DNA of 64,000 nt from NCBI GenBank assembly GCA_022478985.1, contig JAKSZP010017460.1:1-64000 (forward strand), written 5' to 3'. The stretch is from Massospora cicadina (lineage: Eukaryota > Entomophthoromycota > Entomophthoromycetes > Entomophthorales > Entomophthoraceae). The first letter of the stretch is position 1. Each line of letters starts with the position of its first letter. Position numbers and translations under genes: made by a program. Positions 1 through 10,918 of the stretch are shown here, piece after piece. The notes under the pieces are model-generated. The model searched no databases. It was not told where the DNA came from and saw only the letters and a program-made list of their open reading frames with translations.

Positions 1-298
1 AATTTGGCCCTGCTGATACTCTTCATCTCAAGTAGATGTCTGATGGAACTGGTTTCCTTGCAGCACTAGATTGTACCATATCTAGGCTGCAAGTCCTTTT
101 CCCTGAACTTGAGTATCTTCATTTTGCTTCACTCAGAGCTCCACTGCTGAGCTGGGTGAATGCCACTGAAGGTGATCCTCTTCACATTCCACCTTTGTTA
201 CCTCCTTCAGTAACTTATCTCTAAGAAAGAAACATCTTCTTTATACGACATTATTTATAGATTCTTCTACTCAACTACACATGTAGTGAGCACCAACT
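1..298 (-). pseudogene. X copy A: 5' internal region with gag fragment
   Basis: Read on the minus strand this is the start of the internal part of an X-family gypsy element whose remainder lies off the left edge. Bases 1-130 align with the region just after the gag zinc knuckle in X copy C (about 28770-28870) and X copy E (59530-59640). Relative to those copies about 1 kb of gag is missing between here and the primer-binding region at 255-298, so it carries an internal deletion. The 62-codon plus-strand reading frame at 36-224 is a shadow. Confidence 0.65.
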
Positions 299-1443
299 TG
301 TAAAAATTACTCCGTTGGGTTGATTATCAGAGGTCAACCCTAGTAATCTTTCTTCTGCACAGGTTCAATTCCTCGTGCACCTTGCGTTGTAAGAATATAT
401 ATAATCAATAATAGTATGATGACTATTATCTGTAGTTGATAGAATTATTTTCAGGCCCAACGCTTCAGCCGGTATTTCTGATTAATACTTGATATCATAC
501 TCATAGGGATTTGTTCCCTGTAATCCTGTCCATTCAATCTTCGTTAAGATCCTCTGATGGCAGTCTCCTTCAGCCCAACACACAGTCAGCAGCAATCCCT
601 TAGCCGTGGTTCCCTTTGTCTCTAAATCCCGCAAAGATCTCTACTTTTCTCTGAGAGTCTACGAATTATTGCATTCTGCAATAATATCCTTGAGGTGGAA
701 TCTTCACGCTAGATGCTGATAGTCTAACTATTACCAAATCTATAATAAAACTAATAATGTTCTAAAGTAGTAATGTATAAGTGTATATGTGTTTTTAATT
801 ATAATATTATTAGAGTGAATCATAGGGAATTTATAGGGGATTTGGTGCCCAACCCTCAGTTGGCACCTCCTCGATGAAACGGCAGCTGTTGCCATTGTAT
901 CACCCTTCCTCGTCTCAGCAGCGATGGTCTTCCCCATCCTGGCTAGGATTCTGACGTTGGACATCCTCAAGACCTCAAACGGAAAGAGTTGGAAACATGT
1001 CCCTAACGTTTTTCTCTCGATCCAAGTGAATCAACCATAATTGGCTAGCGACCTGCTTAGGTAATGGGACTTTATACCCATTATGGCAGGTCACTTCACC
1101 AACCAATCGATTTGTTAGTTGCAGGTGGCATCACTTGCCTCAGATTCATTAAACATTCCTAATCAGTTGGTAATAAAACCTGACTGATCCCAATTGGTAC
1201 ACCTGATAGTTAATCACTATCAGATGCCCCTATTTCGTTAGCCGCTCCACCCAATGAGATATTAGGTATATATCTGGATCAATCCCCAATGGATATGACC
1301 AGACAAATATTTTAAAATCCCCCAAACATAGTTCCTCCAAAATTTGGGTCAACCGATTTCCAATTCACTTCACTTTAGGGAATTTTTCTCCTTAGAAATA
1401 CCAAGTATTATAGCAGGCCGGCGTATGGGCAAAAATCTCAACA
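299..1443 (-). mobile_element. X-family LTR (copy A), 5' LTR of a minus-strand element
   Basis: 1145 bp. On the minus strand it starts TGTTGAGATTTTTGCC and ends AATTTTTACA, giving TG...CA ends. It is the reverse complement of the LTRs at 16320, 26378 and 34790 along its whole length, including the shared block with CCTAACGTTTTT and the TCAACTGAGGGTT motif. The adjacent 255-298 carries the primer-binding side, so this is a 5' LTR. Its right edge abuts plus-strand RNase H sequence at 1444, so the minus-strand element sits inside X copy B. The left flank is outside the window and the target duplication cannot be checked. Confidence 0.85.
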
Positions 1444-1641
1444 GGTGGTGACAGACCACTCTTCGCTGCATTGGCTGCACAATCTAAGAGAACTGGAAGT
1501 ACAACTTGCCTGATGGGCACTTAAGCTTCAGGCTTATGATTATGAGATAGTCCACTGAGTGGGGGCTTCTCACAAGAACGTGGATGGCTTATAGCGGTTA
1601 CTAATGGTCCAGATGGTATACCCGCAGGTGGATGAGCTATT
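1444..1641 (+). pseudogene. X copy B: RNase H fragment of pol
   Basis: Fragment of Ty3/gypsy pol matching 31330-31535 of X copy C almost base for base (the VVTDHSLLH region of RNase H and the segment after it). It is broken on the left by copy A and on the right by element Y, after which the same reading resumes at 7781. It contains stop codons. Nothing here is independently expressed. Confidence 0.75.
1637..1641. repeat. Target-site duplication of Y, left copy (CTATT)
   Basis: CTATT lies immediately before the TGTAAG start of the Y 5' LTR. An identical CTATT follows the 3' LTR at 7776-7780. X copy C has a single copy at the equivalent place (AGCTATTCCAGAG near 31525), which is the empty-site state. 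Confidence 0.92.
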
Positions 1642-2809
1642 TGTAAGTTCTGGGGAACGTCCCCTGGGCGTTGATCAGGCCATTTTCCCATTCCCGAGCA
1701 AGAAGGCACTGAAGCGGATGGCTGTACCCCTCATTACTCAGGGCAATCTCGCTCACATGGTAGATGAGCACTGGGTAACAGCTATCCCGCTTCAGATCCC
1801 ACTTCCAGTACCCACACTCACCTCAGCAGAACTGCTACCAGGAATCAGTGAAATCTGCGCTGAGATCACTGAAATGAAATCAATTAGAACTAAATTGAGC
1901 AGCAATCAGCCCAATGCTCAGATTTCAAATGGTCAAAAAGGTATGAAGACCAATCTATTGGCCAGAATGCCCAACAGTTGCAATTCAGTTAATATGACGA
2001 TCAAAAAAATCACCCCCCTCCCAAAGTTGTCAGGGATCATCCCTGATGGGCAGGTAACAGCATCGGACACCATTGATGAGGGTTTAAAGCTCCCCGCTGG
2101 CAAATTGGGCATTGCACCTGATGCAATGCTACTGACTGAGAGAATGGCCCAGCAACTGAGCACGGGTGGGTTGGACATCCTGAACCCATTTATAACCAAA
2201 TGGGCCCACCCCTATGTGGGGTGGCCATGGGTGATTCCTGCTGCTCATCAGGCTAAACGCTGTCATGCCAACCATTAGAAATGCAGTTAAGCCTCACCTC
2301 GTATGTTCAAGGTCAAACCAACAGCAACTCAGCCTGCTGACAAATTCAATGATGTCAGTTCCCAGTTAAATTATCTGTTCCCCATTCCCAAACTATCTGC
2401 CGCTTAGGTTGAAATTGTGGGACCCAATCCCATCTTGTTTCCCCTCTAAATCAACTTTTATTTAATCAGTCGCATCACACTGAGAAAATTGTTGGTCAAT
2501 TTTTCTTTTTTAAAATTTCCTATTAAAAACCTTCCCCAAAAAATTTAGTTTCCATATGTTGAAAATTAAACCGCCTCTTCTGCCGGCACTCTCATACCCC
2601 TCAGGGTTAACGGCCATGTTCATATAGGATTTTTATATTGTGCCTGTATAAAAACTCTGGCTCATCAGCAGATATACTGGTGCAGCTCCTTTCCAGAGTC
2701 TTACTCGTCATACCAGCAGCAGTGTCTTGGGCATTATTGTTTGCCGTTTGGGTGCTCTGGCGCCTTGGCTGGCAGGCCAGTCTAACTCTTACTTGCTGTT
2801 CACTTGACA
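1642..2809 (+). repeat. Y 5' LTR
   Basis: 1168 bp, starting TGTAAGTTCTGGGG and ending CACTTGACA. It aligns end to end with 6618-7775. A 224-codon frame at 1604-2278 runs across the X/Y junction and through this LTR. The second LTR does not keep it open, so I do not treat it as a gene. Confidence 0.9.
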
Positions 2810-3133
2810 TAAATGACCAACCATTATTCTTTGCCATTTCCGCCTTTCTCATGTGTATTGGCGCAGCAATGGTCCCTCTTTTTCAACTGAACCAGGCTGT
2901 GATGAAGATTGTCTCTTCCCACAATAGTCCAGCCCCACCCAAAACTTCAAACCCATACTCCATAGTTGCCGCGGCTATTCTGCCCATGTCAGCACAATCT
3001 GACATTTCAACTTGCAACGAGTTTACCCCCCACCAAAGCCTAGTGGTTTCCCTGACCCCACTACCATCTCTTCGGTATTACTGGATTCATCCACAACTAC
3101 CAATAAAGAGAACTCCGATTACTTCTTAGCACC

Positions 3134-3134
<1 letters not shown>
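2810..3134 (+). pseudogene. Y leader and gag remnant
   Basis: About 325 bp between the 5' LTR and the A tract. A gypsy gag normally needs close to 1 kb or more, so most of it is deleted. No zinc knuckle is visible. A canonical TGG primer-binding site directly after the LTR is not evident: the sequence reads TAAATGACCAACC. The 163-codon frame at 2638-3129 starts inside the LTR and has no gag motif. Confidence 0.5.

Positions 3135-3181
<47 letters not shown>
3135..3181. repeat. Mononucleotide A tract (47 bases)
   Basis: An uninterrupted run of 47 A at the point where Y gag is missing. It sits between a gag remnant and the protease and is not at an element end. It could be a poly(A) scar left by internal retrotranscription or an assembly artefact. 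Confidence 0.95.
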
Positions 3182-3183
<2 letters not shown>

Positions 3184-3454
3184 TATGAAGATTAGTGTTG
3201 GGTCCCATCACATCTCCTTTGAGGCCCTGGTGGACACTGGAGCCGCTGGAAATTTTATGAGTATAGAACTGGCCCAGCAATTAGAACTTGCACTGGATGT
3301 AGGTCCTTTAGTGATGGTTGCATCATCATTCTCCAAAACCTCATACCTGATATGCCGACCAGTCACATTTTCAATACAACAGTTCAGCTTCTGTGACCAC
3401 TTTTATGCTATGCTGAACTTGGTGTTTCCAGTGATCTTAGGAGTGGGATGGTGA
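3182..3454 (+). pseudogene. Y aspartic protease domain
   Basis: Retropepsin-type protease of the Ty3/gypsy polyprotein, which would cleave Gag-Pol inside the particle. The active-site motif ALVDTGAAGNFMS is intact near 3225-3260, and the frame stays open to VILGVGW, the usual flap/ILG region. The start is taken after the A tract. In an intact element this would be an internal domain of a gag-pol protein. The TGA at 3452 follows immediately, so the frame to RT is broken. Confidence 0.8.
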
Positions 3455-3536
3455 CGCTGGCAACATGTCAAGATCCACTTAGAGTCTAACATGCTGTTGT
3501 TTGCTAATGATCAACTGGAGGGTGAATTCCCCCTAA

Positions 3537-5160
3537 TTGACACTCTTAAGAAAGCTCAAGGCAGCGGTTCTATTACATTTCTTGTCTCCACTACAGGCAT
3601 ACCATCCGATTTTCCAGGAAAGTTTAATGCGCTATCAAAGCATTTTCTATTCTGAAAAGGCAGATCATTTGCCTCCCCACACTAGATTTGACTGTGGTTT
3701 TCGCACGATGGTGGAGTTGGTGAATATCAACTGCCCATTGTATCCATACACAGCAGAGGAGGAGACTGCGCTCAACACCTGGTTGGATGATATGTTGAAA
3801 AAGGGTGGTTGTTCAAGGAGACCTCGCCCATTGCATCTCCCATCATTTTCGCTAAAAAAGCTGATGGTTCTCTCCGCCCCTGTGTGGACTATGGACACCT
3901 AAATAAAATCACAGTTTCTAATCCCTACCCCCTGCCTTTAGAACAGATGATAAGCCAAGCAATCGCCAAATCTCAGGTATTTTCTAAGCTGGATCTCGTC
4001 AAAGCATTTAACCAGATTCGGGTAATGAAAGGGCAAGAATGGTTAACAGCAATCTGGACAAAGCGGGGCATTTTCAATTCCATGTGATGCCCTTTGGGCT
4101 GAAAAACGCTCCCGCTACATTTCAACGCATGATTGACAATGTACTGGGTGACCTCCGGTTTACCTGCGCAGTTGCATATTGACAACATTCTGGTTCACTC
4201 CCTGACTCCTGAACAACACGCTACTGACCTGGAAGTAGTTGTGGCTGCTTTTTTAAGGCAGGCTTGTTCGTCAAGCCTTCCAAGTGTGAGTTCTATAAGG
4301 AGGAGGTTACCTTTCTCAGGAACTTCATCCTTAAAGATGGTTACGCAATCCCTCCCAATAAGTTAGATGCTATCTGGGAATGGCCAACCCCGACTACCCA
4401 GAAACAACTACGGAGCTTCTTGGGAACCATCATTTTCTTAAAAAAGTTCTCCCCAGCACTTTCCCAGCTTGCTGCCCCACTCCACCCCCTTACAGGGAAA
4501 AACGCACCATTTTGCTGGACGCCCAAATGCCAACAGGCATTTGAATCAATTAAAGAGGTGTTTGTATCCCCTCCCATATGAAACATGCCAATCCCATTAA
4601 GCCATACATTGTTGCATGCAACGCTTCATTGGTAGCCGTGGGGGAAGTGTTGCTCCAGGAGCACAATGGCTTGGAACACCCGGTCGCCTACTTTTCCTGA
4701 AAGTTTACCTCTATGGAGCAGTCTTGGGCTATTTATGACAAGGAGTTGGCAGCCATTGCATGGGCCTTAACTCATTGGAGGTACCTGTTACAGGGTGCTC
4801 AACATGAATTAACAGTTTGCACGGATCATCAGGCCCTTTTGTACTTTTGTAAAGCTCAAAAATTGGCACACCAGCAAGCCTGAACCTATTGGGACCTGTG
4901 CTGTTTTAACTTCAAATATGAATTTGTAAAAGGTGCGCTCAATGTACTCCCTGATTTTCTCAGCCATAGCCCCACCCACTATTCCACAGATCCGGAGGAA
5001 GTGGATCTTGTTACTGTGATTCCTACCACCCAAATCCTGTCGATTGTCCCCCCTGTCATTTCTTCCGTCGCTCTGGCCCCCAATGCTCCATTAGTTGCTC
5101 AAGTCTTAGCCAGTCAAATGGCCTGCCCTGAGGGCTTGGAGCTGGTCGAGTAGTTATCTC
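3537..5160 (+). pseudogene. Y reverse transcriptase and RNase H
   Basis: Ty3/gypsy RT spread over three frames. Visible in order: the pre-RT segment with DHLPPHTRFDC (about 3665-3695), LRPCVDYGHLNK (3870-3905), [16 protein letters not shown] (3975-4025), [17 protein letters not shown] (4087-4135) and the palm box at 4175-4186. The palm box reads HIDN instead of YLDD, so the second catalytic Asp is lost. RNase H follows from about 4600, where the usual TDAS box reads CNAS (Asp to Asn), and CTDHQALLYF is kept near 4818. At least three frameshifts and several stops. Dead copy. Confidence 0.85.
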
Positions 5161-6300
5161 ACCAGAAGCATAACCACTCCCTATACTCATCGAAGGAGGT
5201 TTTTATTTATTATCAGTCTCGCATTTGGGTTCCACCTCCTTCTGAACTGAGGTATTCCATGCACATCATGACCCCCCCACAGTCAGTCACCCAGGTACTA
5301 AGAAATGCATTGATTTGATCAAATGGACCTACAATTGGGCGGGTTTGACAAAAGAAGTTCTGGCCTGGATCACCAACTGCGTTACTTGTGCTCAGGCTAA
5401 GTCAGACTACTACAGTAGAAAAGGTCTTTTACACCCCTTAAAGCAGGCGGAGGGTCCATGGACGTCAGTGTCCCTGGACTTTATCATTGAACACCCCTGC
5501 TCTAATAGGTTCAAAGCAGTGATGGTGGTGGTGAACCATTTCACAAAATTTTCCCTTTTCATTCCTTACCATTCCACGATTATGTAGGAGACTGCCCGTC
5601 TTTTTGTGCAAATGTGTTCTTGATGTTTGGTCTCCCACAGGAGATTATTAGCGACCATGGTTCACAGTTCAAGGCGCAATTTTGGAGTGAACTCCTATCT
5701 ATCCTGAAAATATCCCCTGCCATTCTACAGCGTACCATCCTCAGTATGATGGACAGACTGAGTGGGTCAATAAAGTCCTCAAACAGTACCTGCGTTGCTA
5801 TGCTGCAGCCGCACAGGACACCTGGGCCAACAATCTTCCCCTCACCCAATTCTCTTATAACAATGGAATGCACGCATCTACGGGATTCTCGCCCTATGAA
5901 GCAACGTTAGGTTACAATCCTTCATTTTTTGTTGGACCTTGCTTGCGGTCTGAGGTTCAAGCTGCCACAGATCACGCTGACCATATTAGGTCAACTCAAT
6001 CCTTGGTGCGGGAACACCTCACCGAAAGCTATTTATGACTACAAGAGGTTTGTAGATCATAAGCAGCTCCTGGGTCACAATATAACAGTGGGCTCCTATG
6101 TTATGCTTGATACCCACCATTTACATATTCAAGCGCCTTCTCATCATAAATTCGCGAGTAAAAATTCCAGCCCCCATTTGGTGGAAGAGGTCTTGGGTAA
6201 TGGTGCATTCCGGTTGAATCTTCCATCTCACTGGAAACAGCATCCCATCTTCCATGTTTCACAGCTGTCTTCTTTCAAGGGTACAGTCCCCACGGAACCC
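5161..6300 (+). pseudogene. Y integrase
   Basis: Retroviral-type integrase in broken frames. The CVTC half of the HHCC zinc domain is at about 5380, followed by the catalytic core. All three acidic residues remain: Asp in SLDFI (5477-5479), Asp in SDHGSQF (5653-5655) and Glu in QTEWVN (5760-5762). The late core also has SYNNGMHASTGFSPYEA (about 5850-5905), typical of gypsy integrases. Frame changes occur near 5590 and 5910. The C-terminal GPF-like fold runs to about 6300 and joins the chromodomain. Confidence 0.85.
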
Positions 6301-6600
6301 AAATTAATCATCATTGAGGATGCGGAAGAGACTGAGGTGGAGAACATCCTGGCATCCCACAAGTCCTGCTGGTCCATTTAATATCTTGTAGCTTGGAAAG
6401 GTTATCCAGCTTATGAGAACAGTTGGGTCAAGGCACACAATTGCGCGATCTGTATGGAATTGGTCAAAGCGTTCCACAAAACCCACCCTAATGCTCCCCA
6501 CCCTTGCCAAAAACTTGCGACAGTAATGGTGATCAAGTTACCCAAGGCGCACAATAATGTGGCTCTCATACAGTTTCCCAGTGGTGGGGCCCTTCCCTTG
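6301..6600 (+). pseudogene. Y chromodomain at the integrase C terminus
   Basis: After the integrase, the frames give an acidic linker (EDAEETEVENILASH) and then YLVAWKGYPAYENSWVK at about 6385-6430, which matches the chromodomain core (VKWKGYP...E.TWEP in family members). This places Y among the chromoviruses, whose chromodomain steers integration towards heterochromatin. A TAA separates the linker from the core, so this copy is broken. Confidence 0.8.
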
Positions 6601-6617
6601 GAAAAAGGAAAGGGTAA
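6598..6617 (+). promoter_or_regulatory. Y polypurine tract
   Basis: A purine-rich run (GGAAAAAGGAAAGGG plus TAA) ends directly at the TGTAAG start of the 3' LTR, the expected place for the plus-strand primer. Confidence 0.75.
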
Positions 6618-7775
6618 TGTAAGTCCTGAGGAACGTCCCCTGGGCGTTGATTGGGCATCTTCCCATTCCTGAGCAAGAAGGCACTGAAGCGGATGGCTGT
6701 ACCCCTCATTACTCAAAGCGATCTCGCTCACATGGTAGATGAGCGCTGGGTAACAGCTCTCCCGCTTCAGATCCCACTTCCAGTACCCACACTCACCTCG
6801 GAAGAACTGCTATGGGGAATCAGTGAAATCTGTGTTAAGATTGCTGAAATGAAATAAATCGGAACTAATTCAAGTGGCAACCATCCCAATGCTCAGATTT
6901 CAAATGGTCAAAAAGGTATGAAGACTGATCTATCAGCCAGAATGCCCAACAGTTGCAATTCAGTTTACATGACGATCAAAAAAATCACCCCCTCCCAAAG
7001 TCATCAAGGGATCATCCCTGACTGGCAGGTAACAACATTGGACACCATTGAAAGATTCAAAGCTCCCCGCTGGCAAATTGGGTGTTGCACCTGATGCAAT
7101 GCTACTGACCAAACGAACAGCCCAGTGACTGAGCACAGGCGGGTTGGACGTCCCAAACCCATTTCCAACTAAATAGGCCCACCCCTATGTGGGGTGGCCT
7201 TGGGGGATTCCTGCTGCTCGTTGGGCTAAACGCCGTTGCGCCAACCATCAGAAATGCAGTCAAGCCTCACCTTGGATGTTTGAGGTCAAACCAAAAGCAA
7301 CTCAGCCTGCCACCAAATTCTTCGATGTCAGTTCCCAGTTAAATATCTGTTCGCCATTCCCAAACAATTTGCCGCTTAGGTTGAACTTGTGGGACCCAAT
7401 CCCATCTTGTTTCCCCTCTAAATCAACTACTATTAAATCAGTCGCATCACACTGAGAAAATTGTTGGTCATTTTTTCTTTCTTAAAATTTCCATTAAAAA
7501 ACCTTCTCCAAAAATTTAGTTTTCATATGTTGAGAATTAAACTTCCTCTTCCACCGGCACTCTCATACCTTCAGGGTTAACAGCTGTGTTCGTCTGGTAT
7601 TTTATTTTGTGCCTGTACAAAATTCTGGCTCATCAGCAGATATTGGTGCAGCTCCTTTCCAGTTACTTACTCGTCATACTAGCAGCAGTGCCTTGGGAAT
7701 TCTGGTTTGCCATTTAGGTGCTCTGGAACCTTGGCTGGAAGGCCAGTCTAATTCTTACTTGCTAATTGCTTGACA
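6618..7775 (+). repeat. Y 3' LTR
   Basis: 1158 bp, TGTAAGTCCTGAGG to GCTTGACA, aligning with 1642-2809 with scattered substitutions and small indels. The visible divergence suggests the insertion is not recent. Confidence 0.9.
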
Positions 7776-7780
7776 CTATT
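7776..7780. repeat. Target-site duplication of Y, right copy (CTATT)
   Basis: Identical to 1637-1641. X copy B pol resumes here without loss (CTATTCCAGAGAATAGTC). Confidence 0.92.
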
Positions 7781-9010
7781 CCAGAGAATAGTCAAAGGAA
7801 GAATCGGGGATGAGCCCCATGAAATCCAAGGTGTGCTTCAAAAGTGATAGAAAACACTGAGACTATGGATGGGAAAGTATTCAAGATGATCAACGGGAAG
7901 TGGCTATTATTTTTGAAACCGTCAGAAGGAGCAGAGATAGTATAAGCAGCTCACAAGGTTGTCAGGCATGGAGGCCTGAGGAAAACAACTGACCATATTC
8001 ACCATTACTATTACTGGGAATCAATAGAACTATAATGTCGTGGATCATCTGGCTTGTTGCATGTGATGCCAACTGCATAAACCACACAAGAATATAACTG
8101 GATACCAACTGGTCCAACCTGGATTTGCATGGCACATGGTGTCTACCGATGTGATGGGACCACTGATGATGAGCACATGGGGGAGTCAAGTATATCATAG
8201 TTGCCATTGACCATCTGATGAGATGGGTCAAGATGAAGGCTCTAACCAGAGTAGACACTACCAGTACCACGAGGTTCATCCTGGATCAAGTGGTATACTG
8301 GCATGGATGTCCACAAGTCCTGCTGAGTGACAATGGGACCAGCTTCATATCTCATGTGATCCTGAGGCTAAACGAAATAATGGGGATCTGAGGAGTCATG
8401 TCAGTACCATACCAGCCGGAGACAAACAGAATGGTACAATGGGTCAATGGGATGCTGACCGCAATGCTGAGGAAGCTAGTCGCAGGTAGAACTTCTGCAT
8501 GAAAAACGTACCTGAGTTCAGTGACGTTTGCCTACAACGTTAGTCATCATATGGCAATGGGAAAGATGTCATTTATATTATTATTTGGAAGAAAGGCCGC
8601 GTTGCCACCGATTTTATATGGTGGTGGAACCTACATTGGGGATGAGTACAAAGCAATACTTGAACTGACCGATGAGTATCCTGATCAATATGTAATTGCA
8701 AGAATTTGACACAACCTTGAAGAAAAAGGATATGAGCAAAATTGATGGATGACAAGAACTGACTGGCATTAGAAGAATATCAAATAGGGGAAAGAGTCGC
8801 CTATTGTGATATACATGGTTTCAGATGAAGAAACAAGTTGGATGCATTTTGGTTGGGTCCATTCAAAGTTATCGCCAAGACAGTGACTGATGCTTACTCC
8901 ATCAAGAATCTCTTGGATGGAAGAGTGGTAAATCGAGTCCATGCTAAGTATTTAAAGCATTGGATCAATGAAAAAAATAAAAGAGTTCCCAAAGGACTGA
9001 TGAACCATTA
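7776..9010 (+). pseudogene. X copy B: integrase and end of pol
   Basis: Continuation of the X pol reading from 1641. It aligns with 31525-32743 of copy C. Motifs include the zinc-domain region near 7970-8090, the core Asp in MVSTDVMGP (about 8140), LLSDNGTSF with the second Asp intact (about 8322-8350) and the late core VTFAYNVSHHMAMGK (8523-8567). The catalytic Glu position reads VQWVN, a change to Gln. The C-terminal part with HAKYLKHWIN ends near 9000. Many stops. No chromodomain follows, unlike Y. Confidence 0.8.
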
Positions 9011-9377
9011 AGTTGGTCATATCCTGATGATTTAGGTCAAGTCTGAAATAGTACCTCTGAACCAATATAGATGGTTAAGTCCAGAAAAGGACCTCTGAAT
9101 CATGAAAAACTGGTAAGTTTAAGTACCCAGGACCCAGTTTGGGGGAAAAGATGGACCTCTGAACCAAAACAAGGTCAAGTCCCATAGTAAAAAAGAAGAA
9201 TAAAGATAAAAATTGATAAGAGATAAAGGAAAAAAAGATTATAAACTGCATAGATAAAAAAGCCAATATATTTTTATAATTTTTATTTTTGTTGATAATC
9301 CTTGGTACGGGGATGATTCTGCCTATGTCACCTCTTGGGGAGGGAGAATGGATCACGGTAGGAATAAACAGCCTGTC
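9011..9377 (+). other. X copy B: linker between pol and the antisense ORF
   Basis: About 370 bp non-coding linker conserved in copies C (32744-33130) and E (55270-55740, reversed). It holds repeated short motifs of the type GGACCTCTGAACCA (about 9048, 9090 and 9153) and a purine run CTTGGGGAGGGAG near 9334. In an intact element it would be the shared 3' non-coding segment of two convergent genes, pol and the antisense ORF. The insertion of LINE 1 ends it here. Confidence 0.6.
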
Positions 9378-9392
9378 AAAACAAATATGCAA
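9378..9392. repeat. Target-site duplication of LINE 1, left copy
   Basis: AAAACAAATATGCAA matches AAAATTGATATGCAA at 14661-14675 at 12 of 15 positions. The uninterrupted sequence in X copy C is TCAAAATTGATATGAG (about 33126), which fits the right copy. Confidence 0.75.
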
Positions 9393-9478
9393 ACTTTTCT
9401 TTCCAATTACTATCACTTTTAGTAATACAATTTGATTCAAACAGCACAATTTGATAATCAACACCAGGTGAGATAAGT

Positions 9479-10918
9479 ATGAGCAATAAAGTAAAGAGCT
9501 GGACGAATGCAGTAAAGGGCAGTGGACCTGGACCTGCACCACCCAAAGGTACCAAGCGCACAGGTACAAATGAAAATTATAGCAAAAATAAAAACCTGAG
9601 GTAGCGCCCCCCGCAGGTTTCATTAATTTTTTGGTAAAATACTGCAGCTATTTGGAAGTATCCCAATCACAACTACTGACATTAGTGAAACACTGGATAT
9701 GAGTTTTCCTGGGCATAGAACCACTGACAATGTGGGAAAAGTTTGGCGAAGCCCAACAAAAATTTTCCTGCGTGCGGTGTACTTAACAACCTATACTATC
9801 CACAAAGGTTGGGTAGATCTTAGGTTCAAAACTGCGGAAGAAGCGAATGAAGCAGAGAAGGTCAGAGTGTTACTCAACCTTCCCAATGGATAGCAATTGG
9901 TCCTGACCAAATGCACCCGTTGGACTGAATCTAAAGATATTTTCATAATTTGGATTATCTTCTGACCACACTGGCGTGCACAGTAGTCAAAAGACATCTC
10001 CGAGAAGAATTGGAAGCCTACAGAGAAATCAGACAATTTGAAATGCAAAGATTCCAGCTGATGCCAATTCTTAGCACAGGGAAGGCAATAGCAATTATTT
10101 TACTGAACCAGGATGTAGTAGAGAATATTACAAAAATCCACCACATTGCATCCTTCAACATTGATTTGAAAAAATCTCAGCTGTTCTGCAAAACAGTGGA
10201 AAGCACACCCCCTATATGCAACCACTGCCAGGCCTTTGGGCACAAGATTCAAGCTTGCCCAATAAAAGAAGGCCTGAGAGAAATGGAATTAAGTGAGGAG
10301 GAAATGTGCGAAGATGACTCAGAGTACGCCAAAATCATGGATACTACACAAGCCTTCAACTGGGGAGAACATGGACAATATAAAACAATTAACCCTATTT
10401 ACCTGAAAAAATGAAAAATGGCCAAACAAGATCGCAAGTTGGCCGTGGCCAAGGCAAAGGCCTCAGCAGAATCAACCATATCACTGGTGCGGATCCAGGA
10501 AAACATGGAGGAATTCAAGTCCATGAACCAATCAGAGTCCATGGAAAACCATACACCCAATCTGACCAGATTGAATCTGGTGAAACCCAATTCAGAAATG
10601 AATGCAGCAAAATTGGGGTTCAGTGCACCCCCAGAAATTGCGGAATATAACCCAATTGGGAAGGAAAATCAACAATGGAATGCGCAAGAAAATAATGTGG
10701 CTAATAAAAACCCACAAATGCACCACAATAACACATTGAAACCAAGCAAAGCCAAGAGAGGAGCAAAAACTGCGGCTATGAAAGGGGCAGAATACACCCC
10801 AACTCCTACTCATGGTTATGCTCTCCACAGCAGAGGTGCAGTGGAGAGCAATGTGAGCGAGGGAGTAGGGCTGGGGGCCCTGCTAACTGCTCCTGAGGCG
10901 CATTGGGCATCTCAGTAG
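9479..10918 (+). pseudogene. LINE 1 ORF1 (CCHC nucleic-acid-binding protein)
   Basis: ORF1 protein would bind LINE RNA and act as chaperone in the ribonucleoprotein. The start ATG at 9479 aligns with the ORF1 starts of LINE 2 and 3 (MS..., then a Gly/Pro-rich segment). The best-preserved part (9950-10414) contains the knuckle CNHCQAFGHKIQAC, CX2CX4HX4C, at about 10218-10259. The C-terminal part (10418-10918) is basic and Asn/Gln-rich. Stops near 9790, 9891 and 10412 break it. The end at 10918 overlaps the ORF2 frame, as in LINE 3. Confidence 0.75.

Larger units (their letters stand above)
1642..7775 (+). mobile_element. Complete Ty3/gypsy chromovirus 'Y' inserted in X copy B
   Basis: A 6134-bp element with two LTRs (1642-2809 and 6618-7775), a perfect 5-bp target duplication CTATT and a purine tract before the 3' LTR. 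Internal order is gag remnant, protease, RT, RNase H, integrase, chromodomain, which is the Ty3/gypsy order. The internal region is only about 3.8 kb because gag has nearly vanished: 325 bp plus a 47-base A tract stand where a capsid gene should be. Pol is broken by several frameshifts and the RT YxDD box reads HIDN, so this copy cannot replicate by itself. Confidence 0.92.

Noticed and set aside
1604..2278. 224-codon open frame, longest near the left end
   Set aside because: It starts in X RNase H sequence, crosses the CTATT duplication and lies within the Y 5' LTR. The Y 3' LTR does not keep the frame, and no domain is visible.
2638..3129. 163-codon frame with hydrophobic stretches, envelope- or membrane-like at first sight
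   Set aside because: It begins inside the Y 5' LTR and ends before the A tract. Both LTR copies do not share it, and it is at the wrong end of the element for an envelope gene.
9075..9623. 182-codon minus-strand frame
   Set aside because: It spans the junction between X copy B and LINE 1 and is rich in Phe/Leu from AT-rich DNA. It cannot have existed before the insertion.
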